The notes below the pieces were generated by a model that was not told the origin of the DNA, ran no database searches, and worked only from the letters and a program-made list of their open reading frames with translations. DNA of 64,000 nt. Origin: JANMDU01 sp031418715. GTDB taxonomy: Bacteria > Pseudomonadota > Gammaproteobacteria > Burkholderiales > Burkholderiaceae_C. A program made the translations under genes and the position numbers. Where the stretch lies: the NCBI GenBank assembly GCA_031418715.1, contig JANOJL010000030.1, positions 1-64,000 on the forward strand, written 5' to 3'. This document shows positions 43,455 through 51,381 of this stretch, piece by piece (the first letter of the stretch is position 1; every line of letters starts with the position of its first letter).

Positions 43455-43913
43455 TTACGGTCGCAGCATCTCGACATGCGGGATGCCGTCTTCGATATAG
43501 GGTGCACTGGCTGTTGTGAAACCGTGCTTTTGATAAAACTTTTCTAAGCGCGCTTGTGCGCCGATGCGGATGGGCTGCATACCCCATTGCTTGAATGTTG
43601 CGGCAATGGCTTGCTGCATGAGCGTGCGGCCAGCTCCTGTGCCGCGCACGCTCACATGCGTGATGACGCGACCAATGCTGGCTTCTTTGAATTTGGAGTC
43701 TGCGTTGAAACAGCGTGCGTAGGCTACTAGCTTGTCACCCAGCATGCCAAGGAGATGCATGGCTTGCGCGTCAAACCCATCCATGTCTTGAAACACGCAG
43801 TTTTGCTCCATCACGAAAACTTCCGTGCGCAACTGCAGCATGGCATACAGCTCGGAAAGCGTCAGCGCTTCAAAGGATTTGAATTGCCAGCTCAGCGGCT
43901 GCGCAGCACCCAT
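43455..43913 (-). CDS. GNAT family N-acetyltransferase, ElaA-like
   Basis: 152 residues. It begins with the ElaA pattern LSWQFKSFEALTLSELYAML and LRTEVFVMEQNCVFQDMDG. The acetyl-CoA loop is RVITHVSVRGTGAGRTLM. The substrate of ElaA-type enzymes is not established. It starts 3 bases after the GST-like gene's stop, so the two are probably co-transcribed. Confidence 0.92.
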   Translation of the reverse strand: MGAAQPLSWQFKSFEALTLSELYAMLQLRTEVFVMEQNCVFQDMDGFDAQAMHLLGMLGDKLVAYARCFNADSKFKEASIGRVITHVSVRGTGAGRTLMQQAIAATFKQWGMQPIRIGAQARLEKFYQKHGFTTASAPYIEDGIPHVEMLRP

Positions 43914-43916
43914 GCC

Positions 43917-44861
43917 TCACTCTGCCTTTTTCAGCACAAATCCAATGCGCGGGAAATGCACAAATACCTCCCCTGCTCGCGCATCAATGCGGCGAAGCGT
44001 GTAGCGTGTGCGCGTGGCAGCGACGAGTTCGCCTGTGCTTTCTTCCAAACCGAAGCTTTCCGCTCGGATGGTGACTTGTGAGCCCAGTGGAATACCATGC
44101 TCGTCTTGGAAGGTATTCTCTTGGCCAAATAGCTCACTACCCGTTATAGAACGTGCGCAAGATGCTATTGATTCGATAGCATTTGATTTCATAACAACGC
44201 CTTGCCCAAAGGCTTCTATCCGATCCATCCAAGCGAGTACAGCAGGCGTGGCATCGAGCACGCTGGCAATCGGCGGCGTGATGCGCCGGGTGAACCAAAG
44301 CGAATGGTAGACCGCGAAATCCGCGACACTGGGCAAGTCGCTCAACAAGAATTTTTGCCCATCAAGCATGCTGGAAATGCGGCGCAAATAGCTTTTGTAG
44401 CTCGCCGCTGCATCCGCAGGATTCATCCGCGCCGCACCGCCTCGCATCGCTTGGCGATCAGCAGCAAACACCTTGAGACTCTCAGGCGGCGCATCTTTGA
44501 ACACATGCTGAGCGCCCGCGGGCTGAAAGTTATACGCCATCGCCACAGGAAAGAGCATCCCATCTGCCCATTGCGCTACCGTGCGAGCCGCTCCTTTCAA
44601 GCCTTTGGGATACAGCGATTTCTCTGGAGAAAGGTGTTCCAACACATCGCAAATCAGCATCGTGTCGCAAACAATCTGGTTGCCCACTTGCAACACAGGA
44701 ATCCGCCGGTAGCCGCCGGTGAGCGCGATCAAATCATCTTTGGGCATCACCATCGGCTGATGAACAGATTTCCAAGCCATGCCCTTGTAGCCAAAGATGG
44801 CGCGAATCTTCTCGGCGAAGGGGGAGCTGGGGTAGTGATGAAGAAAGATGTCTTGGTTCAT
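43917..44861 (-). CDS. Glutathione S-transferase family protein
   Basis: 314 residues. It has an N-terminal thioredoxin-like domain (FLHHYPSSPFAEKIRAIFG, RRIPVLQVGNQIVCDTMLI) and a helical C-terminal domain to about 220. An extra C-terminal beta-rich segment (ITGSELFGQENTFQDEHGIP to the end) is not a standard GST part. At the boundary, residues about 224-245 (SNAIESIASCARSITG) are a family A repeat, so it may serve as a linker between domains. Confidence 0.85.
   Translation of the reverse strand: MNQDIFLHHYPSSPFAEKIRAIFGYKGMAWKSVHQPMVMPKDDLIALTGGYRRIPVLQVGNQIVCDTMLICDVLEHLSPEKSLYPKGLKGAARTVAQWADGMLFPVAMAYNFQPAGAQHVFKDAPPESLKVFAADRQAMRGGAARMNPADAAASYKSYLRRISSMLDGQKFLLSDLPSVADFAVYHSLWFTRRITPPIASVLDATPAVLAWMDRIEAFGQGVVMKSNAIESIASCARSITGSELFGQENTFQDEHGIPLGSQVTIRAESFGLEESTGELVAATRTRYTLRRIDARAGEVFVHFPRIGFVLKKAE
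44127..44190 (+). repeat. Palindromic repeat family A, copy 9 (inside GST gene)
   Basis: AAATAGCTCACTACCCGTTA, then TAGAACGTGCGCAAG and the hairpin ATGCTAT-TGATTCG-ATAGCAT (44162-44182). The host frame is open and the copy is well preserved. Confidence 0.85.
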
Positions 44862-44897
44862 GGTTTGTCTCGTTTCATTTTGGTGGCGTGCTTTTTA

Positions 44898-44949
44898 ATA
44901 CCGGACGCAGAAGACGCAAAGGTTACGCAGAAGGAATACCAAAAAAAGA
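44898..44949 (+). repeat. GACGCAAAAG-type repeat family C, copy 2
   Basis: ATACCGGACGCAGAAGACGC, then AAAGGTTACGCAGAAGGAAT and an A-run. It is inverted relative to the copy at 45022-45065; 33 bases (44901-44933 with 45032-45064) pair with two mismatches. It lies in the gap upstream of the GST gene, which holds nothing else recognisable. Confidence 0.8.
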
Positions 44950-45021
44950 CAGCAGAAAGTTTTAGTTTAACGATCTGTTAAATTTTTCATCTATCTTCTT
45001 TGGATTGTCTTTGCATTTCTC

Positions 45022-45065
45022 TTTTTTGCGTCTTTTGCGTAACCTCTGCGTCTTCTGCGTCCGGA
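45022..45065 (-). repeat. GACGCAAAAG-type repeat family C, copy 3
   Basis: Inverted partner of the copy at 44898-44949. On the minus strand: CCGGACGCAGAAGACGCAGA, then GGTTACGCAAAAGACGC. A transcript through both copies could fold into a long hairpin. Confidence 0.8.
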
Positions 45066-45097
45066 AGTTCGGAAGTTTGTCTTCGAATCTCAAATAC

Positions 45098-46114
45098 TCA
45101 AGTCAACTTAACAAGCTGCTTGCCAAAGTTGCGCCCCTTCAGCAAGCCCAAAAAAGCCTCAGGCGCATTCTCAATGCCCACAGCCACGCTCTCACGTGCG
45201 CGAAGCTTGCCTGTCGCTACCAAAGTGCCGAGCTCTTTCAAAGCATCTGGCCAGATTTCCATGTGCTCAGCTACGATGAAGCCTTGCATTTTGAGGCGAC
45301 TCACTAAGATGATGGCGGGGTTGGCCATGGGCGTGGTGTCGCCGTCGTAGCGCGAGATCATGCCGCAGACGGCGATTCTGCCGAAGGCGTTCATCCGGGC
45401 CAAAATCACATCGGTGATCCAGCCGCCGACGTTCTCAAAGAAGCAATCAATGCCATTCGGCGCAGCGGCTTTCAAAGCGGCGTTGAGCGCTTTTCCGTCG
45501 CTGTGTTCTTTGTAATCAATGCAGGCATCAAAACCCAATTCATTCACCACATAAGCGCATTTCTCCGCACCGCCTGCGATGCCCACCACCCGGCAACCAC
45601 GCGCTTTGGCCAGCACGCCCACCGCAGAGCCCACAGCGCCAGAAGCAGCGTTCACCACCACCGTTTCACCCTCTTTCGGCTCACAAATTTTGAGCAAGCC
45701 ATACCAAGCCGTCACGCCGGGCATGCCGACTGCGCCAAGGTAGGCAGACAAAGGAATCGGACCATCGCTTACCTTGCGCAGCGCACCCACAGCATTGCCA
45801 TCCACCACGCTGTATTGCTGCCAGCCACCCATGCCGACGACCTTATCGCCCACGGCGTATTTGGCGTGCTTAGATTCAACCACTTCGCCCACCGTGCCGC
45901 CAATCATCACCTCATCAATGCCTTGTGATGCCGCGTAGCTCTTACTGTCGTTCATGCGGCCACGCATGTACGGGTCAAGGCTCAAATAATGATGTTTCAC
46001 CAAGACTTGATCTTCTTGCAACTCAGGCAGCGTTTCGCTCACGAGTTTGAAATTTGACAGGCTCGCTTCCACTGCGGGGCGGTTGTCAAGGACGATTTTT
46101 TGATTGAGAGTCAT
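45098..46114 (-). CDS. NADP-dependent oxidoreductase, zinc-free MDR (CurA-like)
   Basis: 338 residues of the medium-chain reductase class without zinc ligands: YLSLDPYMRGRMNDSKSY, the GVTAWYGLLKICEPKEGETV region, AASGAVGSAVGVLAKARGC (cofactor loop) and FFENVGGWITDVILARM. These enzymes reduce alpha,beta-unsaturated carbonyl compounds with NADPH; CurA reduces curcumin. It is a stand-alone minus-strand gene upstream of a region with repeat families A and C on both sides. Confidence 0.92.
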   Translation of the reverse strand: MTLNQKIVLDNRPAVEASLSNFKLVSETLPELQEDQVLVKHHYLSLDPYMRGRMNDSKSYAASQGIDEVMIGGTVGEVVESKHAKYAVGDKVVGMGGWQQYSVVDGNAVGALRKVSDGPIPLSAYLGAVGMPGVTAWYGLLKICEPKEGETVVVNAASGAVGSAVGVLAKARGCRVVGIAGGAEKCAYVVNELGFDACIDYKEHSDGKALNAALKAAAPNGIDCFFENVGGWITDVILARMNAFGRIAVCGMISRYDGDTTPMANPAIILVSRLKMQGFIVAEHMEIWPDALKELGTLVATGKLRARESVAVGIENAPEAFLGLLKGRNFGKQLVKLT

Positions 46115-46158
46115 GAGATATTCCAGTTCACTAAAAACTTATTTACAGCACCTTACTT

Positions 46159-46209
46159 ACTACTAATTTCATAACACTCTGCGCACGTTTTATAATGGGT
46201 AGAGGACTA
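46159..46209 (-). repeat. Palindromic repeat family A, copy 10 (intergenic)
   Basis: On the minus strand: TAGTCCTCTACCCATTATAA, then AACGTGCGCAGAGTGTTATG and AAATTAGTAGT. The hairpin arms are eroded. It lies in the 112-base gap between the thioesterase 3' end and the CurA-like gene. Confidence 0.65.
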
Positions 46210-46226
46210 AAACACTTAAAAAATCA

Positions 46227-46700
46227 TCAATCCGATGCATTCGCCACGATGCGCTTCAGATCGCGTCCACCATCTGCGTTAGATGAGGTAGCCAAGGCCT
46301 TGAGAAACTTAAAAGTGCCCGTCGCATGCGCGATCATCTCACTCAAACTGCCATCCGTGCGGCGGTTGTACACCGAGCCTTCGGTGAACGCCAAGGTTGT
46401 GGTGCGATGCATCAGCCGCGCTTTGGCGACCACATAATCTTCCCCTGGCCGCATGAATTGCGTCTTCATCTCCAGCGTCACCAAGCCCGGCGCAGCCTGT
46501 TTACCGCGATCTTCCGTGCTGCGCGCCGCATGCGCCATGCATACATCCAGCAGTGTCATCAACAGCCCGCCATGCGCCACCTGCCAAGTATTCAGCAGCT
46601 CAGGCTTCAATGCGCAATGAATCTCTGCCTCACCGCCTTCAAACTTCACCAATTCAAAGCCGAGGTGTTCAACGAAGGCGATTTTCAGGGGGAACTGCAT
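46227..46700 (-). CDS. PaaI-type acyl-CoA thioesterase
   Basis: 157 residues from ATG 46700, just after the stop of the upstream SDR gene; an earlier ATG (46730) would overlap that gene. The hotdog core has NTWQVAHGGLLMTLLDVCMA and LEMKTQFMRP. It would hydrolyse acyl-CoA esters. Position next to SDR, acyl-CoA dehydrogenase, thiolase and FadB genes fits fatty-acid or related acid breakdown. Confidence 0.88.
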   Translation of the reverse strand: MQFPLKIAFVEHLGFELVKFEGGEAEIHCALKPELLNTWQVAHGGLLMTLLDVCMAHAARSTEDRGKQAAPGLVTLEMKTQFMRPGEDYVVAKARLMHRTTTLAFTEGSVYNRRTDGSLSEMIAHATGTFKFLKALATSSNADGGRDLKRIVANASD

Positions 46701-46710
46701 AAGCCGTCTC

Positions 46711-47505
46711 TCAGCCGCCCGTGACCACACTCACACCGCCGTCCACCGCGAGCCATTGGCCAGTGATGTGTTTGCCAGCGTCGGATGCAAAAAGCAGGCA
46801 CAAGCCTTTCAAATCTTCGTCGTCGCCCAAGCGGCGCAGCGGCGCGCCTTCTTTGAGTTTTTCTTCTCCGAGAGCTTTCAAGGTACCTGCTGTCATTCTG
46901 CTGGGAAAGAAACCGGGGCAGATCGCGTTGACGCGGATGTTGTACTTGCCCCATTCGGCAGCCAAGGCGCGGGTGAAATTGATCACTGCACCTTTTGAGG
47001 TGTTGTAGGCAATCGTGTTCATGCCGCTGGGATTGCCGCCTAGGCCAGCGATGGAGGCGAGATTGATGATGCTGCCACTTTGGCGAGCAATCATGCTCTT
47101 CTTGGCGATGCGCTGTGAGAGTAAAAAGTAGCCGCGTACATTGAGATTCATCACTTTGTCCCATGCGTCAATCGGGTGATCTTCGGCGGGGCTGCCCCAA
47201 GCAGCGCCTGCGTTGTTGACCAATATATCCACATCGCCCATGCGCTGCAAAGTTTCATCGGCGAGACGATGAATGTCTGCCTCCAAAGCGCAGTCCGCTG
47301 CGATCCAGCGCGCATCAATACCTTTGGCTTGCAGCTCGGCCGTGGCCTCTTCCAAATCAGAGGCTTTGCGCGATGTAAGCATGATCTTTGCTCCGGCTTC
47401 GCCCAAGGCAAAAGCCATTTGCAGCCCGAGGCCGCGAGAGCCGCCGGTGACGAGGGCGGTTTTGCCTTTAAGGTCAAACAGTTGTTGAATACTGCGGTGC
47501 GTCAT
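46711..47505 (-). CDS. SDR family oxidoreductase (hydroxyacyl or gluconate dehydrogenase-like)
   Basis: 264 residues from ATG 47505, with GGAG nine bases upstream; a TTG at 47520 is less likely. Motifs: TGGSRGLG, NNAGAAWG, Ser in NLASIAGLGG, YNTSKGAV, and GQWLAVDGGVSV at the end. The pattern is close to 3-oxoacyl reductase or gluconate 5-dehydrogenase-like SDRs. Location in a beta-oxidation block suggests an acyl-CoA or related substrate. Confidence 0.92.
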   Translation of the reverse strand: MTHRSIQQLFDLKGKTALVTGGSRGLGLQMAFALGEAGAKIMLTSRKASDLEEATAELQAKGIDARWIAADCALEADIHRLADETLQRMGDVDILVNNAGAAWGSPAEDHPIDAWDKVMNLNVRGYFLLSQRIAKKSMIARQSGSIINLASIAGLGGNPSGMNTIAYNTSKGAVINFTRALAAEWGKYNIRVNAICPGFFPSRMTAGTLKALGEEKLKEGAPLRRLGDDEDLKGLCLLFASDAGKHITGQWLAVDGGVSVVTGG

Positions 47506-47555
47506 GTCAAGGGTCTCCAAGAGATATGAGTCTCGCGGCTAGTACCGGAGACAAG

Positions 47556-47750
47556 TTAGGTTTTGCTGCGAATGTATATCAAGACCACGCCAAGCGCTGT
47601 CACCAAGCTGCCACCGCCGCCGAGCCACCAAGCGGCCTCCGGTTCTACCCCTGAAATCGCAAACGCAGTGGCGACACTCAGCAGACCACCATAGAGGCAG
47701 ACCCATACAGCCACATCTAACTTTCCTTCGTGGCTGGGTTTGATGTTCAA
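47556..47750 (-). CDS. Small two-helix membrane protein
   Basis: 64 residues starting with TTG at 47750, which overlaps the TGA of the acyl-CoA dehydrogenase gene (TTGA) and has GAGGAAGC upstream. Two hydrophobic segments (about 12-30 and 37-57) flank a GGGGS turn, and it ends IRSKT. I do not recognise a family. Coupled translation with the dehydrogenase suggests an accessory role at the membrane, but this is inference. Confidence 0.6.
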   Translation of the reverse strand: MNIKPSHEGKLDVAVWVCLYGGLLSVATAFAISGVEPEAAWWLGGGGSLVTALGVVLIYIRSKT

Positions 47751-49579
47751 AAAGCTTCCTCGGCCAGATGGGCGCAGGTCATATCGCGGCTGGAAACCAC
47801 GGCAAGCCAAGCGTCGATTTTGGGCAGTTCATAAGAGTAAAAATAGGCGGTAGCTGACGTGATTCCTGCGTGGAGTGCTACTGATTTTGTAGCATCCGGT
47901 TTGGCCAAAGACACGTCAAGCCAACTCCATGCTAACACCACATGGCCAAAGGCCTGCATATAGGGCACGGCGTTGGCCAGCGCCTCTTGCGGATTGGCTG
48001 TGGCCCAGGCGGCCTTTGTCGCATTACCGATTTTTTTAAGTGCGCCAGCGAGTTGGTTGGCTTGTGCAGCCAAATCCGAGATTTGCAAGGCGCGCTCAAT
48101 CGTGACGTTGATTTTGCTGGAAAGCAGTTGCAAGCCTTTGCCGCCGTCCATCACGACTTTCCTTCCCAGCAAATCCATCGCCTGAATCGCATGCGTGCCT
48201 TCGTGAATCATGTTCAGGCGCTGATCGCGCCAGTATTGCTCCACCGGGAAATCTCGGGTGTAGCCGTAGCCGCCGTGAATTTGGATGGCGAGCGAATTGG
48301 CTTCTAGGCAGTTCTCACTCGGCCAGCTCTTGGAGATCGGCGTGAGCATTTCGAGAAGTAGCGCAGCCTCTTGCGAAATGGTTTCATCGCCTGTGGCTTT
48401 GTCGTCAACGAGTTTGGCGCAATACAGCTGCAAGGCCAGCGCGCCTTCGCAAATGCTTTTCTGCGCAAGGAGCATCCGCTTCACGTCTGCATGCTCGATC
48501 AGGCGCACTTGCGGAGAGGAAGAATCCTTGCCAGCGCCAGTCATTGGCCGACCCTGCGGCCGCAGCTTTGCGTAATCAAGAGAAGCGTAATAGCCAGCAA
48601 GCCCAAGCGACGTTGCCGCCATACCAATGCCAATCCGAGCTTCGTTCATCATGTGGAACATGCCCTTCAAGCCTTCACCGGGCTTGCCGACCAAATAGCC
48701 CACCGCTCCCGGCTTTCCATCGGGCTTGAATTTGCCTTCACCGAAGTTCAGCAAAGTGTTCGGCGTGCCCGCCCAGCCCAGCTTGTGATTCAGGCCAGCG
48801 AGCGTGACATCATTGCGCTGACCGGTAAGCTGGCCTTGTGTATCCACCATCTTTTTCGGCACGATAAACAGCGAAATGCCGCGCGTGCCCGGAAGAAGCT
48901 TGCCGTTCTCATCGGGAATCTTGGCAAGCACGAGGTGAATGATGTTCTCCGTCACATCGTGCTCACCACCCGAAATCCACATTTTGTTGCCGCGCAGCCG
49001 ATAGCGTGGGCCGAGTGCATCGCCTGCGTCTTCCAACTCAGCGCGGGTGGTGATATCAGACAGCGATGAACCTGCCTGCGGCTCGCTCAAACACATCGTG
49101 CCTGCCCAGCGTCCATTGAATTCATTCGCAGCAAACACCTGCTTTTGGATCTCCGTACCGCAAGCCAAAATCGCATTCGCATTTCCCACCGTGAGCAAAT
49201 TCCAGCCGATCGAGATCGAGGCCAATCCGAAAAACGAATTCGCTGCCGCCTCCACCAAATAAGGCAGTTGCATCCCGCCCATCTCCTCATCCTGCGCTGC
49301 GCTGAGCATCCCGCTTTCAGCGTACGCAGCTCGCGCATCATGTGTCGCCTTGGGCAACACCACGCGCAGAGCACCATCAGAATCTACCTCGGTTCGCGGC
49401 TCATCCCGATCTACCGTGCGATTGAACGGTGCAAATTTCTCCCGAGCAATCCGCTCGCAAGTGTCGAGCACCGCATCAAAAGTTTCACGTGAATGATCCG
49501 CAAAACGCGAGCGGCTATTCAACTCGTCGGCCTTAAGCCAACCGTACATCAGGAAATCAAGGGTGTTGCGATAGGCCAT
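47747..49579 (-). CDS. Acyl-CoA dehydrogenase, long form with C-terminal extension domain
   Basis: 610 residues from ATG 49579 (MAYRNTLDFLMYGWLKADEL). It oxidises acyl-CoA to enoyl-CoA with FAD, passing electrons to ETF. Motifs include GTMCLSEPQAGSSLSDITT and MWISGGEHD (FAD/substrate), NEARIGIGMAA, and HGGYGYTRDFPVEQYWRD near the catalytic region. The extra C-terminal helices are those of the DmdC/long-form group. Residues about 562-573 (DATKSVALHAGI) overlap a partial family A repeat. Confidence 0.94.
   Translation of the reverse strand: MAYRNTLDFLMYGWLKADELNSRSRFADHSRETFDAVLDTCERIAREKFAPFNRTVDRDEPRTEVDSDGALRVVLPKATHDARAAYAESGMLSAAQDEEMGGMQLPYLVEAAANSFFGLASISIGWNLLTVGNANAILACGTEIQKQVFAANEFNGRWAGTMCLSEPQAGSSLSDITTRAELEDAGDALGPRYRLRGNKMWISGGEHDVTENIIHLVLAKIPDENGKLLPGTRGISLFIVPKKMVDTQGQLTGQRNDVTLAGLNHKLGWAGTPNTLLNFGEGKFKPDGKPGAVGYLVGKPGEGLKGMFHMMNEARIGIGMAATSLGLAGYYASLDYAKLRPQGRPMTGAGKDSSSPQVRLIEHADVKRMLLAQKSICEGALALQLYCAKLVDDKATGDETISQEAALLLEMLTPISKSWPSENCLEANSLAIQIHGGYGYTRDFPVEQYWRDQRLNMIHEGTHAIQAMDLLGRKVVMDGGKGLQLLSSKINVTIERALQISDLAAQANQLAGALKKIGNATKAAWATANPQEALANAVPYMQAFGHVVLAWSWLDVSLAKPDATKSVALHAGITSATAYFYSYELPKIDAWLAVVSSRDMTCAHLAEEAF
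47861..47894 (+). repeat. Palindromic repeat family A, copy 11 (inside acyl-CoA dehydrogenase, partial)
   Basis: ATTCCTGCGTGGAG followed by hairpin TGCTAC-TGATTTT-GTAGCA (47876-47894). The 5' CCGTTATA block is lost. It lies near the gene's 3' end in frame. Confidence 0.55.
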
Positions 49580-49665
49580 ATGGATCCGAAAAAAGGGAAA
49601 TACCTCGCACAAGCTGGTAAAGCATCATGAAGTGAATGGGAAATACCTGCCAACCGATGTGAGGT

Positions 49666-50049
49666 TCAGCTTTTTGCGGGCGCAGCAACAATCGTGCCCT
49701 GCGCGACAGCGCAAAGCTTTTCCTCGCCATCTTTCACGGCATAGACGTTGCAGCGGCAGACTGATTGAGTTTTCCCTGTCGCCTCCGCATACGCTCGCGC
49801 AATCAGCATCTCACCCACGGCTGGGCGCACGTAATTGATCTTGAATTCCAACGTCAACGCATTGCTACCCAATGCAGTGCCTCCCGCGTAAGTCAAAGCG
49901 TTATCCGCCAAATAACTCACAACGCCACCATGCGCAAACCCATGCTGCTGCAAAAGCTGAGGTGTGATGGGCAAACTTAACTCACAGCTACCACGATCAA
50001 GAGCAGTGAGCTTTGCGCCCAGCAACACGCTAAATGCCTGCGTCTGCAA
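49666..50049 (-). CDS. PaaI-type thioesterase
   Basis: 127 residues of a hotdog thioesterase: LLQQHGFAHGGVVSYLADNA (active-site helix), LTLEFKINYVRPAVGEML. The start is uncertain. TTG 50049 is the only standard start codon in this open frame after the upstream TGA, and about 25 codons of open frame lie before it. It sits between thiolase and acyl-CoA dehydrogenase genes on the same strand, so it may act on beta-oxidation intermediates. Confidence 0.85.
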   Translation of the reverse strand: MQTQAFSVLLGAKLTALDRGSCELSLPITPQLLQQHGFAHGGVVSYLADNALTYAGGTALGSNALTLEFKINYVRPAVGEMLIARAYAEATGKTQSVCRCNVYAVKDGEEKLCAVAQGTIVAAPAKS

Positions 50050-50123
50050 AATCTGACCGCCCCAAACCAGCCAGGCTTCGGGGGTTTGGGGCAGTTGATC
50101 AGTAATAGCACGGATAGAGCTGA

Positions 50124-51299
50124 TCAGAGCACTTCAAAAATACCCGCTGCGCCCATGCCCCCGCCAATACACATCGTCACGCAAACGCGTTTCGCACCAC
50201 GGCGTTTGCCTTCGATCAAAGCATGACCAGTGAGGCGTTGGCCGCTGACGCCATACGGGTGGCCGACGGCAATCGCGCCGCCGTTGACGTTGAGTTTGTC
50301 ATCAGGGATGCCCAGCTTGTCGCGGCAATAAATCACTTGCACGGCGAAGGCTTCGTTGAGTTCCCACAGATCGATATCGCTGACTTTGAGGCCCAAGCGC
50401 TTCAACACTTTGGGGATGGCGAATACCGGGCCGATGCCCATTTCATCGGGCTCGCAGCCTGCAACGGCGAAGCCTAAGAAGCGGCCCAGTGGCTTCAAGC
50501 CACGCTTGGCGGCCATGTCTTCGTTCATCAGTACGCAAGCGCCTGCACCATCAGAGAACTGGCTGGCATTGCCTGCGGAAATCAAGCCCCCGGGCAATGC
50601 TGAGCGTAGGCCGGTGATGCCTTCAAACGTGGTGCCATCGCGGATGCCTTCGTCTTTGCTGATAGTGACTTCTTTGGTCATGAGGCCAAGAGTAGCATCA
50701 GCAATGCCCGCTTTCACGGTGATCGGTGCGATTTCAGCATCGAAGAAGCCTGCGGCGAGCGCGGCAGTGGCGCGCTGCTGGCTGCGTGCGCCGTAATGGT
50801 CCATCGCATCGCGGGAAATAGCGTATCGCTTGGCCACTTGCTCTGCAGTTTGCAGCATGTTCCAGTAAATCTCGGGCTTCTTTTTCATCAAAACGGGATC
50901 AACCAGCATGTGCTGATTCATTTCTTGCTGCACGCAGCTGATGCTCTCCACCCCGCCTGCCACATACACATCGCCTTCGCCTGCGATGATGCGCTGCGCG
51001 GCCAATGCGATAGTTTGCAAACCGGATGAGCAAAAACGGTTCACGGTCATGCCGGACGTGGTGATTGGGCAGTCGGCCATGACGGCGATTTGGCGCGCGA
51101 TATTCGCGCCAGTTGCACCCTCAGGGTTGGCGCAACCCATGATCACGTCGTCTACCTCAGCGGCTTCAATACCGGCGCGGGAGATGGCGTGCTTAACGGC
51201 ATGGCCGCCGAGCGTAGCGCCATGGGTCATGTTGAAGGCACCTTTCCAGCTCTTGGCGAGCGGGGTGCGGGCGGTGGAAACGATAACAGCGGATGTCAT
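50124..51299 (-). CDS. Acetyl-CoA C-acyltransferase (3-ketoacyl-CoA thiolase)
   Basis: 391 residues. It cleaves 3-ketoacyl-CoA with CoA in the last step of beta-oxidation. Active-site Cys lies in NRFCSSGLQTIA (about 91), His in GGAIAVGHPYG (about 348), and the second Cys in CVTMCIGGGMGAA (about 377). The ATG has AGGAG upstream; this site lies at the edge of a family A repeat. It is 82 bases downstream of the FadB-like gene. Confidence 0.96.
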   Translation of the reverse strand: MTSAVIVSTARTPLAKSWKGAFNMTHGATLGGHAVKHAISRAGIEAAEVDDVIMGCANPEGATGANIARQIAVMADCPITTSGMTVNRFCSSGLQTIALAAQRIIAGEGDVYVAGGVESISCVQQEMNQHMLVDPVLMKKKPEIYWNMLQTAEQVAKRYAISRDAMDHYGARSQQRATAALAAGFFDAEIAPITVKAGIADATLGLMTKEVTISKDEGIRDGTTFEGITGLRSALPGGLISAGNASQFSDGAGACVLMNEDMAAKRGLKPLGRFLGFAVAGCEPDEMGIGPVFAIPKVLKRLGLKVSDIDLWELNEAFAVQVIYCRDKLGIPDDKLNVNGGAIAVGHPYGVSGQRLTGHALIEGKRRGAKRVCVTMCIGGGMGAAGIFEVL

Positions 51300-51310
51300 G
51301 AATTACTCCT

Positions 51311-51359
51311 AATTTAATAGCACTTCACGCAAGTTATATAACGGCGAAGTGCTGATTTG
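51311..51359 (-). repeat. Palindromic repeat family A, copy 12 (5' leader of the thiolase gene)
   Basis: On the minus strand: AAATCAGCACTTCGCCGTTA, then TATAACTTGCGTGAAGTGCT and ATTAAATTAG. The end of the copy leads directly into AGGAGTAATTC and the thiolase ATG, so it borders or supplies its ribosome-binding site. Confidence 0.8.
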
Positions 51360-51381
51360 ATTCAAAAAACGGGCTTTCAAC

